A stretch of DNA of 64,000 nucleotides from Delphinapterus leucas. Lineage: Eukaryota > Chordata > Mammalia > Artiodactyla > Monodontidae. A program made the translations under genes and the position numbers. How positions within the stretch are numbered: the stretch's first letter is position 1; every line of letters starts with the position of its first letter. The notes below the pieces were generated by a model that was given only the letters and a program-made list of their open reading frames with translations, was not told where the DNA came from and ran no database searches. The stretch covers positions 248,001 to 312,000 of the forward strand of contig NW_022098095.1 in the NCBI RefSeq assembly GCF_002288925.2, in the 5' to 3' direction. This document shows positions 46,405 through 58,313 of the stretch, piece by piece.

Positions 46405-46462
46405 GCAGGAAACAAAAGAGAGGGAAAAGAACTACAAAAACAAACCCAAAACAATTAAGAAA

Positions 46463-49400
46463 ATGGTAATAGGAACATACATATCAATAACTACCTTAAA
46501 TGTAAATGGATTAAATGCTCCAACCAAAAGACATGGACTGGCTGAATGGATACAGAAACAAGACCCATATATAGGCTGTCTACAAGAGACCTAATTCAGA
46601 CATAGGGACACATACAGACTGAAAGTGAAGGGATGGAAAAAGATATTCCATGCAAATGGAAATAAAAAGAAAGCTGGAGTAGCAATTCTCATATCAGACA
46701 AACTAGACTTTAAAATAAAGACTATTACAAGAGACAAAGAAGGACATTACATAATGATGAAGGGATCAATCCAAGAAGAAGATATAACAATGGTAAATAT
46801 TTATGCACCCAGCATAGGAGCACCTCAATATATAAGGAAAATGCTAACAGCCATAAAAGGGGAAATGGACAGTAACACAATCATAGTAGGGGACTTTAAC
46901 ACCCCACTTTCACCAATGGACAGATCATCCAAAATGAAAATAACTAAGGACACACAAGTTTTAAATAATACATTAAACAAGATGGACTTAATTGATTTTT
47001 TTTTCAGTTTTTAAAAGGAAGATTTATTCGACAAGTTTCACTTAGCGCAATACACCTAAAAGGAAAATCACAATACAATGAAAAGATTTAAATCAAGGCC
47101 TCAGAATTTCATACAAACACCAAGACCAAAATCCTAAAGTATTGGTATTGCGTCTCAAATTTTCCCCATTAACTTAAAAAAAAAGCTTAAACTTACGTAC
47201 CATAGAGGTTATTAAATGAAACTAGAATTAATAAACATGCCAAATGTTTCACTTTTAATTGTAGACACAGCTCCTATATTGAGTTTTACAAAAAAGCATG
47301 TCTTTCAACAATGCATCCAAACGGTGTTCAACGTAATGTGGTGCAAGCAACATTTAACATAATTCAGCTGCTTTAACCTAAATAAACCTACTGCTTAAAT
47401 ACATCCTACAATATAACTAACTTGAGAAAAGCTGAAAATTATTTAACAGTAATAGATTACTCAACCTAGTTACATCCTAAATGAATGTTTGTGTTCAAAA
47501 ATACTGAAACTTAAGTCTTTAACACAATCCTGATTTCCACTTAGAGTAAGCATAAATCACAAGCTTGTATTGCAAAACTGTTAAAACTTAAGCTTTTTTT
47601 CTTTTAAAAAATGTTGACCAAGAGTCAGTGATCAGAATCAATTACATTCCCTATCCACCACTCATACTGGACATGCTAGACATCCCTCCCATTCCATTCA
47701 CTCCCATAGATGCTCAGCTTCCACTACTGAAGTAGCTGCTGTTCAGTGCTCCTTGGCTGCCTATGCAGTGTTTGATTGAAAATCACTGGAGTTTTCCTGT
47801 AAAACTTGGTCATATCCACTCATGCTGCTCTGGCCACCATAGCCACCTCCATAATGACCACTCAGCTGCTGGCTGGCTGGGCCGCCATAACTAGACTGGT
47901 TTGACAAGCCCATGCCTCCCATCATTTGGCTACCATAAGCACCACTGCTTGCTCCTGCTGTAGAATTCAAGAAGAGCTCTACATATCTGTGTTGCATATT
48001 TGCTTTATCTTTTGCTATAGCTGTCACAGCATCTTCATGAGTTGCAAACTTGACATCTGCTTCACCAGTTGCTCTGCCATCAGGACCAATTTCAATATGT
48101 ACTCTCACAGGGTTGAGTAGTGAAAAAAAAATTATAAATGCCATTCTCAGTAGTTCTGTAAGGTAATCCATGCATGTGTACACAGTGTCCTGTTGTGCTC
48201 TGGAAAGTAGAGCCACCATCCCCATATCTGTGATCTCACATTCCTGAAAAACAAATCTATCTGACCCAAATCCATAGCCATCATTATAGACATATAATCA
48301 TCATAGCCTCCATAACCCCCACCATAAGCACCACGCCTCATCCTTTCAAAGCCAGCTCCTCTTCCAATGCTGTTATACCCTCTGCCATAGGGACCTGGCC
48401 ACTGCATGGGCATAAGTTTTCGTGGTGGATCATAGTGAGTTCTAACTTCAGCTCGACTGCTCTTAAAGATTTCAATATACGTGTGCCCTATTCTTTCCTT
48501 GTGTTTCTTTAGAGCCTTTTCAGATATTTCCTGTGAAGCAAACTGCACGAAGGCCTCCCCCGTACTCCTCCCCTGGAAGTCCACCAGCAATGTTATCCCA
48601 TTTGGCACGATTTCCAACCCTGAGAAGAACTGAACAATTTCTTCCTTGCTACATCCAAAAGGGAGTCCTCTAAGCTGTACAAAACCATCATTGGCCGTGT
48701 CAAGACTATTTGGACCAGTATGCTTCAACACCCAATCCATTTCAATGTTGTTTGACTTGAATACTTCAACATATTTGTGTCCCATAGTTTCTTTGTCTTT
48801 TTTCAAGGCCAATTTGACTTCATCTTCTGATTCAAGTTCAACTAAACCCTCGCCACTCGGTCTGCCTTCTCTGGTGTAGATGAAACGAACACCTTGAGCC
48901 CCATTTTGAAACTTGCAGTCAGAAAAAAACTGCTGCACTTTGTTGGCCGAGCAAGACCAAGACAAGCCCCGGACCTTCACCATGAATCCCGCGCCACCTT
49001 TGGTGCCCAACGTCAACGTCTTTTAGGGAGTCCTGGCCTCAAAACAGACTCCACACACAACTTCAGCACAGATGAGAAGAAAATCAATTGATATTTATAA
49101 GACATTCCATACAAAAACAACAGAATACACTTCCTTCTCAAGTGCTCATGGAACATTCTCCAGGATAGATCATATCTTGGGTCACAAACCAAGCCTTGGT
49201 AAATATAAGAAAATTGAAATCCTATCAAGTGCCTTTTCTGACCACAATGCTATGAAACTAGATATCAATTACAGGAAAAAAAACTATAAAAAAATACAAA
49301 CACATGGAGGCTAAACAATATGCTACTAAATAACCAAGAAATCACTGAAGAAATCAAAGAGGAAACAAAAAATACCTAGAAACAAATGACAATGAAAAAA

Positions 49401-52380
49401 TAACGACCCAAAATCTATGGGATGCAGCAAAAGCAGTTCTAAGGGGAAGTTTACAACAATACAATCCTATCTCAAGAAACAAGAAACATCTCAAATAAAC
49501 AACCTAACCTTACAACTAAAGCAATTAGAGAACAAAGAACAAAAAAATTCCAGAGTTAGCAGAAGGAAAGAAATCATAAAGATCAGATGAGAAATAAATG
49601 AAAAAGAAATGAAGGAAATGATAGCAAAGATCAATAAAACAAAAAGCTGGTTCTTTGAGAAGATAAACAAAATTGATAAACCATTAGCCAGACTCATCAA
49701 GAAAAAAAGGGAGAAGACTCAAATCAACAAATTAGAAATGTAAAAGGAGAAGTAACAACTGACACTGCAGAAATACAAAGGATCATGAGAGATTACTACA
49801 AGCAACTATATGCCAATACAATAGACAACGTGGAAGAAATGGACAAATTCTTAGAAAAGCACAACCTTCTAAGACTGAACCAGAAAGAAAGAGAAAATTT
49901 AAACAGACCAATCACAAGCACTGAAATTGAAACTGTGATTAAAAATCTTCCAACAAACAAAAGCCCAGGACCAGATGGCTTCACAGGCGAATTCTATCAA
50001 ACATTTAGAGAAGAGCTAACACCTATCCTTCTCAAACTCTACCAAAATATAGCAGAGAGAGGAATACTCCCAAACTCATTCTAAGAGGTCACCATCACGC
50101 TAATAGCAAAACCAGACAAAACTGTCACAAAGAAAGGAAACTACAGGCCAGTATCACTGATGAACATAGATGCAAAAATCCTCAACAAAATACTAGCAAA
50201 CAGAATCCAACAGCACAATAAAAGGATCATACACCATGATCAACTGGGGTTTACCCCAGGAATGCAAGGCTTCTTCAATGTGCGCAAATCAATCAATGTG
50301 ATAAAACATATTAACAAATTGAAGAATAAAAACCATATGATCATCTCAACAGATGCAGAGAAAGCTCTTGACAAAATTCAACACCCATTTATGATAAAAA
50401 CTCTCCAGAAAGTAGGCATAGAGGGAACTTACCTCAACATAATAAAGGCCATATATGACAAACCCACAGCCAACATCATTCTCAGTGGTGAAAAACTGAA
50501 ACCATTTCCACTAAGATCAGGAACAAGACAAGGTTGCCCACTCTCACCGCTATTATTCAACATGGATTTGGAAGTTTTAGCTACAGCAATCAGAGAAAAA
50601 AAAGAAATAAAAGGAATCCAAATCAGAAAAGAAGAAGTAAAACTGTCACTGTTTGCAGATGACATGATACTATACAAAGAGAATCCTAAAGATGCTTCCA
50701 GAAAACTACTAGAGCTAATCAATGAATTTGGTAAAGTAGCAGGATACAAAACTAATGCACAGAAATCTCTTGCATTCCTATATACTAATGATGAAAAATC
50801 TGAAAGACAAATTACGGAAACACTTCCCATTTACCACTGCAACGAAAAGAATAAAATACCTAGGAATAAACCTATCTAAGGAGACAAAAGACCTGTATGC
50901 AGAAAACTATAAGATACTGATGAAAGAAAGTAAAGATGATACAAACAGATGGAGAGATATACCATGTTCTTGGATTGGAAGAATCAATCTTGTGAAAATA
51001 ACTATACTACCCAAAGCAATCTACAGATTCAATGCAATACCTATCAAACTACCAATGGCATTTTTCACAGAACTAGAACAAAAAATTTCACAATTTGTAT
51101 GGAAACACAAAAGACCCCAAATAGCCAAAACAATCTTCAGAAAGAAGAAAGGAGCTGGAGGAATCAGGCTCCCTGACTTCAGACTATACTACAAAGCTAC
51201 AGTAATCGAGACAGTATGGTACTGGCACAAAAAAAGAAATATAGATCAATGGAACAGGACAGAAAGCCCAGAGATAAACCCACAGACATATGTTCCCCTT
51301 ATCTTTGATAAAGGAGGTAAGAGTATACACTGGAGAAAAGACAGCCTCTTCAATAAGTGGTGCTGGGAAAACTGGACAGCTACATGTAAAAGAATGAAAT
51401 TAGAACACTCCCTAACACCATACACAAAAATAAACTCCAAATGGATTAAAGACTGAAATGTGTGGCCAGACATTATAAATCTCTTAGAGGAAAACATAGG
51501 CAGAACACTCTATGACATAAATCACAGCAAGTTCCTTTTTGACCCACCTCCTAGAGGAGTGGAAATAAAAACAAAAATAAACAAATGGGACCTAATGAAA
51601 CTTAAAACCTTCTGCAGAGCAAAGTAAACCATAAAGAAGACGAAAAGACAACCCTCAGAATGGGAGAATATATTTGCATACTGACAAAGCAACTGACAAA
51701 GGATTAATCTCCAAAATATACAAACAGTTCATGGAGCTCAATATAAAAAAACAAACAACCCAATCCAAAAATGGGCAGAAGACCTAAATAGACATTTCTC
51801 CAAAGAAGATATACAGATTGCCAGCAAACACATAAAGGGGTGCTCAACATCACTAATTATTAGAGAAATGCAAATCAAAACTACAATGAGGTATCACCTC
51901 ACACCTGTCAGAATGGTCATTATTGAAAAATCTACAAACAATAAATGCTGCAGAGGGTGTGGAGAAAAGGGAACCCTCTTGCACTGTTGGTGGGAATGTA
52001 AATTGATACAGCCACTATGGAAAACAGTATGGTGATTCCTTAAAAAACTAAAAATTGAACTACCATATGACCCAGCAATCCCACTACTGGACATACACCC
52101 TGAGAAAACCATAATTCAAAAAGAGTCATGCACCACAATATTCATTGCAGCATTATTTACAATAGCCAGGACATGGAAGCAACCTAAGTGTCCATCAACA
52201 GATGAATGGATAAAGGAGATGTGGCACATATATACAATGGAATATTATTCAGCCATAAAAAGAAACGAAATTGAGTTATTTGTAGTGAGGTGGATTGACC
52301 TAGAGTCTGTCATACAGAGTGAAGTAAGTCAGAAAGAGAAAAACAAATACCATATGCTAACACATATATATGGAATCTAA
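46463..52380 (+). pseudogene. L1 no. 2 ORF2 (broken, carries HNRNPH1 pseudogene)
   Basis: Starts ATGGTAATAGGAAC, ends GGAATCTAA. Endonuclease part: 46625-47014 is open, with motif VGDFNTPLSPMDRSS intact, but a stop lies at about 46592 (ACCTAATTC for ACCCACTTC). The pseudogene cuts it at 46996; it resumes at 49093 with TATTTATAAGACATTCC. Reverse transcriptase: [15 protein letters not shown] near 49950-50000, CPLSPLLFN near 50535-50562, FADD active site at 50652-50663. The stretch 50160-50879 is open for 239 codons and 50755-51456 for 233 in the next frame. Stops include 49741 (GTAAAAG), 50083 and 51456. Cysteine-rich C-terminal part near 51945-51990. Confidence 0.9.
46996..49085 (-). pseudogene. 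HNRNPH1: HNRNPH1 processed pseudogene
   Basis: This is an intronless retrocopy of the mRNA for hnRNP H1, a nuclear splicing factor that binds G-runs through three quasi-RRM domains. On the minus strand, qRRM1 and qRRM2 read nearly in full (48390-49013). After a frame change near 48290, the third qRRM and the glycine-rich tail follow (to about 47762, ending SSDFQSN). About 760 bp of 3' UTR follow, with an AATAAA signal at 47028-47023 and a poly(A) of about 8 bases at 47004-46997. H1 is chosen over H2 or F because of QNGAQG and SSDFQSN. The first ATG is now TTG (49016-49014) and the second ACG. A 15-bp deletion removes DRPGA, and about 17 bp are lost near 48252. A short flanking repeat AATTGAT lies at 46990-46996 and 49086-49092. 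Confidence 0.93.
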
Positions 52381-52736
52381 AAAAAAAATGTTACTGATGA
52401 AACTAGTTGCAGGGCAGGAATTAAGAGGTAAACATAGAGAATGGACTTGATGACATGGGGTGGGAGGGCAAAGCTGGTGTGAAGTGAGAGTAGCACTGAC
52501 ATATATATACTACGGAATGTAAAATAGTTGGCTGGTGGGAAGCAGCAGCATAGCACAGGGAGATTGGTTCTGTGCTTTGCAATGACCTAGAGGGGTGGGA
52601 TAGGGAGGATGGGAGGGACTCTCAAGAGGAAGGGAATATGGGGACATGTCTATGCATACGGCTGATTCACTTTGTTGTGCAACAGAAAGTAACACGGTAT
52701 TGTGAAGCAATTATACTCCAGTAAAGATCTATTAAA

Positions 52737-53024
52737 GGGACTCTCCTAGTGGCACAGTGGTTAAGAATCCACCTGCCAGCGCAGGGGACACAGGTTCGAG
52801 CCCTGGTCCGTGAAGATCCCACATGCCGCAGAGCAACTAAGCCCATGTGCCACAACTACTGATGGCCTAGAACCCATTCTCCACAACAAGAGAAGCCACT
52901 GCAATGAGGAGCCCGCACACCACAACGAAGAGTAACCCCTGCTCGCCGCAACTAGAGAAAGCCTGCACAGAGCAATGAAGACCCAATGCAGCCAAAAATA
53001 TAAATAAATAAATGTTTTTAAGAA
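52737..53024 (+). mobile_element. tRNA-derived SINE (long type) at the L1 tail
   Basis: Sense, GGACTCTCCTAGTGGCACAG to AATAAATAAATGTTTTTAAG. TSD AAAGATCTATTAAA / AAAGGTCTATTAAA at 52723-52736 and 53025-53038. It separates the L1 3' UTR from its poly(A). Confidence 0.93.
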
Positions 53025-53046
53025 AAAGGTCTATTAAAAAAAAAAA

Positions 53047-53560
53047 GATTAGCACAAGAATGTTCATAGCAGCTTATTCATTGTAGCCGCAAACCAGAAA
53101 CAACCCAAATGTTCATCAATAGGGGAATAAATACACATTGTGGTATATTCATGCAATGGAATACTACTGAGCAATAACAAATAATGAACTATTGATACAC
53201 ATAATAAAATAGATGATTTCAAAAACGTATTGAGAAAAGAAGCTAGACACAAAACACTGCCTACTTTATTATTCCATCTATATGAAGATTTAAAAGATGA
53301 AAAATGCATCTGTACTGATAAAAATTAGAACAGTTGCTGCCTGGCATTGCTGGGCAGCAGGAGGTGGAAGGGAGAGACATGAGGGACTTGAATAGAAAGC
53401 GGCTGGAGGCACCTTGCTGTGTTGATGGAAATGTCCTGTGTTTGTCTTGACTGGGGTGTTTATTACATGAGGGTGTACAATTGTCTTAAATGATCAAACT
53501 ATACACATAAGATCTGCACATTTTACTGTATGTCAATTATACCTCAATAAAATTAATTAA
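53047..53560 (+). mobile_element. Older L1 3' end
   Basis: Sense, more diverged than L1 no. 2: AGAATGTTCATAGCAGCTTA, CAATGGAATACTACTGAGC, GAAAAGAAGCTAGACACAAA, ATTATTCCATCTATATGAAG, TGTATGTCAATTATACCTC and AATAAAATTAATT at the end. It starts at nearly the same point in ORF2 at which L1 no. 1 breaks off. Confidence 0.8.
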
Positions 53561-53769
53561 TGAAAACTAGGTTTTGTAAAATTTTAGTGAATTTTTCAAA
53601 AATATTATTTCCAAATTGACCTTATTTACTAATGCACTGAGAAATTAAAATCACTCAAAAGAGAATTTCCACAAGTTCCTAATATTATCATATCTACCCA
53701 CTGTATATATGTGCCCATATACTGCCTTTCTTCCTGTTTGTAAAAATGAATTATCTGTGCTCCTAAAGC

Positions 53770-54430
53770 CAACCCCTCCATTTGAGCACTAGATCCCATT
53801 CTTTCTCATCTCATCAAGGACATAACTCTAGTAATTCTCCCCATGCCCTCCTGCACATTAACTCTTCTGTCTCTACTGGATCACTCACACAAGCATAGAA
53901 ACATGCTCTAAAACATCCCATCCTAAAACAGAGAGAGAGGAGTTGTCCCTTGAGTTGACACTTTCCTCCAGCTCCCACTCTAGTTCTCCACTCTTTTTAT
54001 AAAAAACTCTTCAAAAATGTTGACTGTATTCTGTTTTATAAGTTCTTTCCATGTATTCTCTTAAACCTACTCCAATCAGAGTTTTGCCACCGATACTCAA
54101 CTCAAACTGCCTGCCAACATCAACAATAGGCTTTATGTGGACAAATCCAATGGTCAATTCTCAGTTCATTGATCTCTCTTTTCTCCCTGAATCATACTCT
54201 TCATTTGCTTTTAGGAATCAGTTTTCCTTTTACCTCATTGGCCGTTCCTCCTTTGTTGGTTCATCTTCCTCAACCTGATCTCTAAATGTTGGGTTTGGCC
54301 CTTCCACCTCTTTTCTCCATGTCTAAACTCACTTTCTTGGTGAGTAAGTGGCCACAACCAATCTTATGGCTTAAATATAATTTATATGCTGATAATACCC
54401 AAATTAAGAAAATATATATCTCCTCAAGAC
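53770..54430 (+). mobile_element. L2 LINE ORF2 fragment, sense
   Basis: L2 ORF2 order: GATCCCATTCTTTCTCATCT, AAGCATAGAAACATGCTCTA, CTCCACTCTTTTTATAAAAA, CCTACTCCAATCAGAGTTTT, AAATCCAATGGTCAATTCTC, TTACCTCATTGGCCGTTCC, TTTGTTGGTTCATCTTCCTC, then TATATGCTGATAATACCCAAA. Frame 54051-54278 gives part of the L2 reverse transcriptase in pieces. It is the sense counterpart of the antisense copies at 7862 and 12740. Confidence 0.75.
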
Positions 54431-54644
54431 CCACATCAAGGATCCCACCAAGCCCACAACAATAACTAGTTCCCAGTAGAGCTCAGAAGGAAAGTTGCAC
54501 GATATACTGAAGAGGAGGAATTACCATATACACAGAAAACACAGCAGTTAAAGGACAACTTGCATTGTCAGAAATCTGGGAAGCATGTTTAGAGTATATT
54601 CTGCAGGGGTCAGTCCAAGGAAAAAAGTAAGGAAGGATCTGTAT

Positions 54645-55065
54645 GGAAACAACCTAAGTGTCCATTACATATGAATGTATAAAGAAGATGTGGGATACTA
54701 CTCAGCCATAAAAAAGAATGAAATTTTGCCATTTGCAGCAACATGGATGGACTTGGAAGGTATTATGCTAAGTGAAATAAGTCAGACAGAGAAAGACAAA
54801 TGCTGTATGATATCACTTATATGTGGAATGTGGAATCTAAACACAAACAGTGAATAAAAGAAAAAAGAAACAGAATCACCGATATAAGAGAACAAACTAG
54901 GGGTTACCAGTGGGGAGAGGGAAGAGGGGAGGGGCAATATAGGGGTAGGGGAAAAGAAAAAAGAGATTATTATGGGATTATATGAAATCATGTGTGTGAA
55001 ACTTTTGAAAACTGTAAAGCACTATAGAATTTAAAGAATCATTCAATTAAAAAATTAGAAAAAAA
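54645..55065 (+). mobile_element. L1 3' end (intermediate age)
   Basis: Sense: AACCTAAGTGTCCATTACAT, ACTACTCAGCCATAAAAAAG, GCAACATGGATGGACTTGG, AGTGAAATAAGTCAGACAGA, GATATCACTTATATGTGG, AACTAGGGGTTACCAGTGGG. Frame 54675-54857 is open for 60 codons of the ORF2 C-terminus. 5' truncated near 54640. Confidence 0.85.
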
Positions 55066-55505
55066 TAAGATAGGATCTGGCCAAATTTATTAACACAGGT
55101 GCTCTTACCTAGGATTGGAGATTTACCATGTTTGTTGAGTCTTTGTGTATGACTCTAACAATTTGCTTGGTTGCTAGTGGGCCTGGCTTCAATGATGGCC
55201 TATAGCGAATGAAACTGAGATGGCAAAACCTCTTTGGGATTCTGTAAGAATGAAACCTAAGGCCTAGGGAAATGGATATGGTGGAGCAGATATTCCCAGC
55301 CACACACTAACCATACCTACTTGGGGCCTAGATGGTATTCCATTCACCAAGATATGAATAAATTAATAAGTAAGAAAGAATTTATCAGTCATTAAAATGT
55401 ATGCATTTACAAACATAAAACTTGATATTTAATTATGTGCAATATTAGGCATTTTACGGGTTTTACATTTTTAATTTTGAATTTGTTCTTCAAAAGTATT
55501 TTTAG
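55066..55505. other. Non-coding stretch, nothing recognised
   Basis: No gene or repeat that I can support. Confidence 0.45.
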
Positions 55506-55718
55506 GGCTTCCCTGCTGGCACAGTGGTTGAGGGTCCACCTGCCAATGCAGGGGACACGGGTTTGTGCCCCGGTCCGGGAGGATCCCACATGCCGCGGAG
55601 CGGCTGGGCCTGTGGGCCATGGCTGCTGAGCTTGCGCGTCTGGAGCCTGTGCTCCGCAACAGGAGAGGCCACAATGGTTAGAGGCCTGCGTACCGCAAAA
55701 AAAAAAAAAAAAAAAAAA
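55506..55718 (+). mobile_element. tRNA-derived SINE (short type)
   Basis: Sense young copy, GGGCTTCCCTGCTGGCACAG to GCGTACCGC plus 22 A. The A-box region and GGTTTGTGCCC B-box-like sequence are visible. TSD not clear. Confidence 0.93.
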
Positions 55719-55803
55719 ATCTGAAGATGACCAGAATATACCATTATTGAAAAAAGCAAAACATAAGAGTATAAGCGATATGATAAAGAGCCTATTAAAT
55801 ACA

Positions 55804-55852
55804 CATATGTGTGTATGTGTGTGTATGTATGTATGTATGTGTATGTGTGTGT
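55804..55852. repeat. (TG/TATG)n microsatellite
   Basis: Mixed TGTG and TATG units, imperfect. Confidence 0.9.
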
Positions 55853-55861
55853 TATTTTAAA

Positions 55862-57467
55862 AAAAGACTAGAAGGGACTTCTGATTTCAGCCAAGCCTGA
55901 TTCACCTTCCCACCTAAAAGAGCTGAACAATTAAAGAAAATATATAAAACAACATTTTTTAGACATTGGCCATCAAGCTATACAGAACAGTGATTCCTTA
56001 GAAAGAGGAAACAAACAATTGCCTCCGCCTACTGTCTGGACAGAATTTTCAGGCCAGAGCACAGGAAAAGAGAACTTAGGTTGAGCCCAGTGATATGCCT
56101 TAGTTGAGGAGACAGAGCAGGATGTCCAGATAAGCCAAGGCAGGTATGATATGCTGGGCACAGTACAGGAGAGGAGAGAGATACATAGTAGAAAGTTCTG
56201 GAGATCTGCAGAATGTCACCCTTTGAGTTTTCAGTTAAGTACTGATCAGAGCATGTTTATGAAGAAACTACTTAAGGCTAGGGAAATAACCAACTGAAAA
56301 GAGCAGAAGGTGCAAGCCCTGGGACTCAGAGCTGGGGATAGTGAAAAATTATAAGGATAGAAAATAGTGGAGGGAATTCCCTGGTGGTCCAGTGGTTAGG
56401 ACTCTGTGCTTCCAACGCAGGAGCATGGGTTCAATCCCTGGTTGGGGAACTAAGATCCTGCATGCCTCATGGCATGGCTGAAAAAAAAAGAAGAAAATAG
56501 TGAAATAAAAAGGTGGAAAATTATACTTCATAGGCATTGCCTCAGCAGTGGAATAAAAATTAGCTCTGGATTAAAGGTTACTCTGGTCGCACCTAATGAA
56601 GTTAAAAGCAAGCTTCAAAGGATCAAAATATTTCTAATTAACTATGTCCAAAACAAAGCTCAGGAATAATTATAGGAGTGCAAAAATATACAGCACCTAG
56701 CAAGGTAAAACAACAATGTCTAGCATCTAATAAAAAGTTACCAGAAATAAAGAAAGCAGGAAAATACAGCCCATTATAAGTAGAAAAAAATTAATAAATA
56801 GAAACATACTGAGAAATGAGACAGGTGATATAATTACTAGACAAGAATATTAAAAGTTATTATAACTATATTCCATATGTTCTACAGGGTAGAGGAAAGA
56901 CAGAATAATAAATAGAAACATGGAAAATAGTAAAAAGGCACAAACTGAACTTCTAATGAAGATGGAAATAACAGCAGTTTAGACGCTGCAGAAGAAAATT
57001 TTTGTGAATTTGTAGGGATAATAATAGAAACTATCCAATATAATTTTTCTATGTATATGTCCAGATTAAAAACAAAACAAAAGATGGGAAAAAATGAATA
57101 GAAAATCAGTTGTGAGACAATTGTAAGCAGCTTAAGATATATGTAATTGGAATTCCTGAAGGAGATTTAACTTTAAATGTGAATGAACATCAAGAATCAT
57201 CAGACACTTGAGGATAGTCTCTAACATGGAAGAGACCAATAGAAATAGTCAAAAGGAACTTGAAGAAAAGTAGGTAACAGGAAAAAAAAATCCTATTAAA
57301 AAAAACAACAATGTAAAGTATCCTCAAAGAGAAAAAAGAAGAGATAGCATCCATGAAATAAGATGATAAATCTATTTTTAAAAAGGATGACACTTAGAGA
57401 ACAACAAAAACAACAAAATACTTTTGGAAATGGAAAATATAACAATAATTATAATAAAAATTAAGTA
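55862..57467 (+). mobile_element. Ancient L1M/HAL1-like element, 5' part
   Basis: Sense old L1-type 5' region and start of ORF1: ACAACAATGTCTAGCATCTA, AGAAATGAGACAGGTGATAT, ATTATAACTATATTCCATAT, GTTTAGACGCTGCAGAAG, AGAAACTATCCAATATAA, ATGTAATTGGAATTCCTGAA. It is interrupted at 57468 by a mariner and goes on at 59665. Confidence 0.6.
56370..56491 (+). mobile_element. tRNA-derived SINE (older type)
   Basis: Sense: GGGAATTCCCTGGTGGTCCA, GGGTTCAATCCCTGGTTGGG, GATCCTGCATGCCTCATGGC, A run. TSD AGAAAATAGTG at 56359-56369 and 56492-56502; sits in the old L1-like element. Confidence 0.9.
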
Positions 57468-57611
57468 TTAGTTTGGCCAAAAGGTTCATTCGGTTTTTTC
57501 CATAAGATGGCTCTAGTAGTGCTTAGTCGTCTTTAACTTCATTCCAAACAATTTTGTGAGATTGTATTGTGACAGCTGTCATATCAGCCTGCATTAAAAA
57601 AAAAACTTACT

Positions 57612-57860
57612 GGGACTTTCCTGGTGGTCCAGTGGTTAAGAATCCACCATCCAATGCAGGGGACCCAGGTTCAAACCCTGGTTGGGGAAATAAGATCCCA
57701 CATGCTGCAGGGCAACTAAGCCCGTGGGCCACAACTACAGAGCCCACGTGCTCTGGAGCCCACATACCACAACTAGAGAGAAGCCCACACGCCACAACAA
57801 AAGATCCTGCATGCCGCAGCTAAGACCCCACGCAGCCAAAAATATAAATAAATAAATAAA
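57612..57860 (+). mobile_element. tRNA-derived SINE (long type, diverged) in mariner
   Basis: Sense: GGGACTTTCCTGGTGGTCCA, CAGGTTCAAACCCTGGTTGG, CAGCCAAAAATATAAATAAA. Inserted in the mariner 5' untranslated part. Confidence 0.9.
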
Positions 57861-57888
57861 TTTTAAAAATCAAAATTGGTGAATTTTT

Positions 57889-58110
57889 TTTTAAAGAAAG
57901 TTTTGTTTATTTATTTTGGCTGTGTCGGGTCTTAGTGTGGCACACGGGATCTTCATTGCAGCATACAGAATCTTTAGTTGCAACATGCAGGATATTTTTT
58001 AGTTGCAGCATGCATGCAGGATCTAGTTCCCCGACTAGGGATTGAACACGAGCCCCCCGCATTGGGAGCATGGAGTCTTACCCACTGGACCACCAGGGAA
58101 GTCCCGAACG
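57889..58110 (-). mobile_element. tRNA-derived SINE in mariner, first of a stacked pair
   Basis: Antisense: TTTATTTATTTTGGCTGTGTC, CCCCGACTAGGGATTGAAC, GACCACCAGGGAAGTCCC. Flanked by TTGGTGAATTTTT at 57876-57888 and 58111-58123. Confidence 0.9.
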
Positions 58111-58123
58111 TTGGTGAATTTTT

Positions 58124-58313
58124 GTTGTTGTTGTTGTTGTTGTTGTATGCGGGCTTCTCACTGTTGTGGCCTCTCCCGTTGCGGAACACAGGCTCCAGAC
58201 GCGCAGGCCCAGCGGCCATGGCCCACGGGCCCAGCCGCTCCGCGGCATGTGGGATCCTCCCGGACCGGGGCACGAACGCGTGTCCCCTGCATCAGCAGGT
58301 GGACTCCCAAACA
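58124..58313 (-). mobile_element. tRNA-derived SINE (short type) in mariner, second of the pair
   Basis: Antisense, with a (TTG)n tract where the T tail should be, then TATGCGGGCTTCTCACTG to CATCAGCAGGTGGACTCCC. The last about 30 bases of the usual head (CACTGCGCCACCAGGG...) are missing. Its right flank is again TTGGTGAATTTTT, at 58314-58326. Confidence 0.9.

Larger units (their letters stand above)
44729..53046 (+). mobile_element. L1 element no. 2, full-length layout, dead
   Basis: 5' UTR about 44729-45528, ORF1 45529-46404, ORF2 46463-52380, 3' UTR 52381-52736, with a poly(A) remnant at 53035-53045 pushed away by a SINE. An antisense HNRNPH1 processed pseudogene is inserted in ORF2 at 46996-49085. 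The 3' UTR keeps the usual GTGGGAAGCAGCAGCATAGC ... GATTCACTTTGTTGTGCAAC ... CAATTATACTCCAGTAAAGA order. Without its inserts the element would be about 5.9 kb, which fits a full-length L1. Confidence 0.92.

Noticed and set aside
46996..49085. Functional HNRNPH1-like gene
   Set aside because: No introns, start codons lost, frameshifts, and it sits inside an L1 with a poly(A) end.
50160..51456. Reverse transcriptase as a host or retron-like gene
   Set aside because: It is the L1 ORF2 reverse transcriptase in two shifted frames, inside a complete L1 layout.
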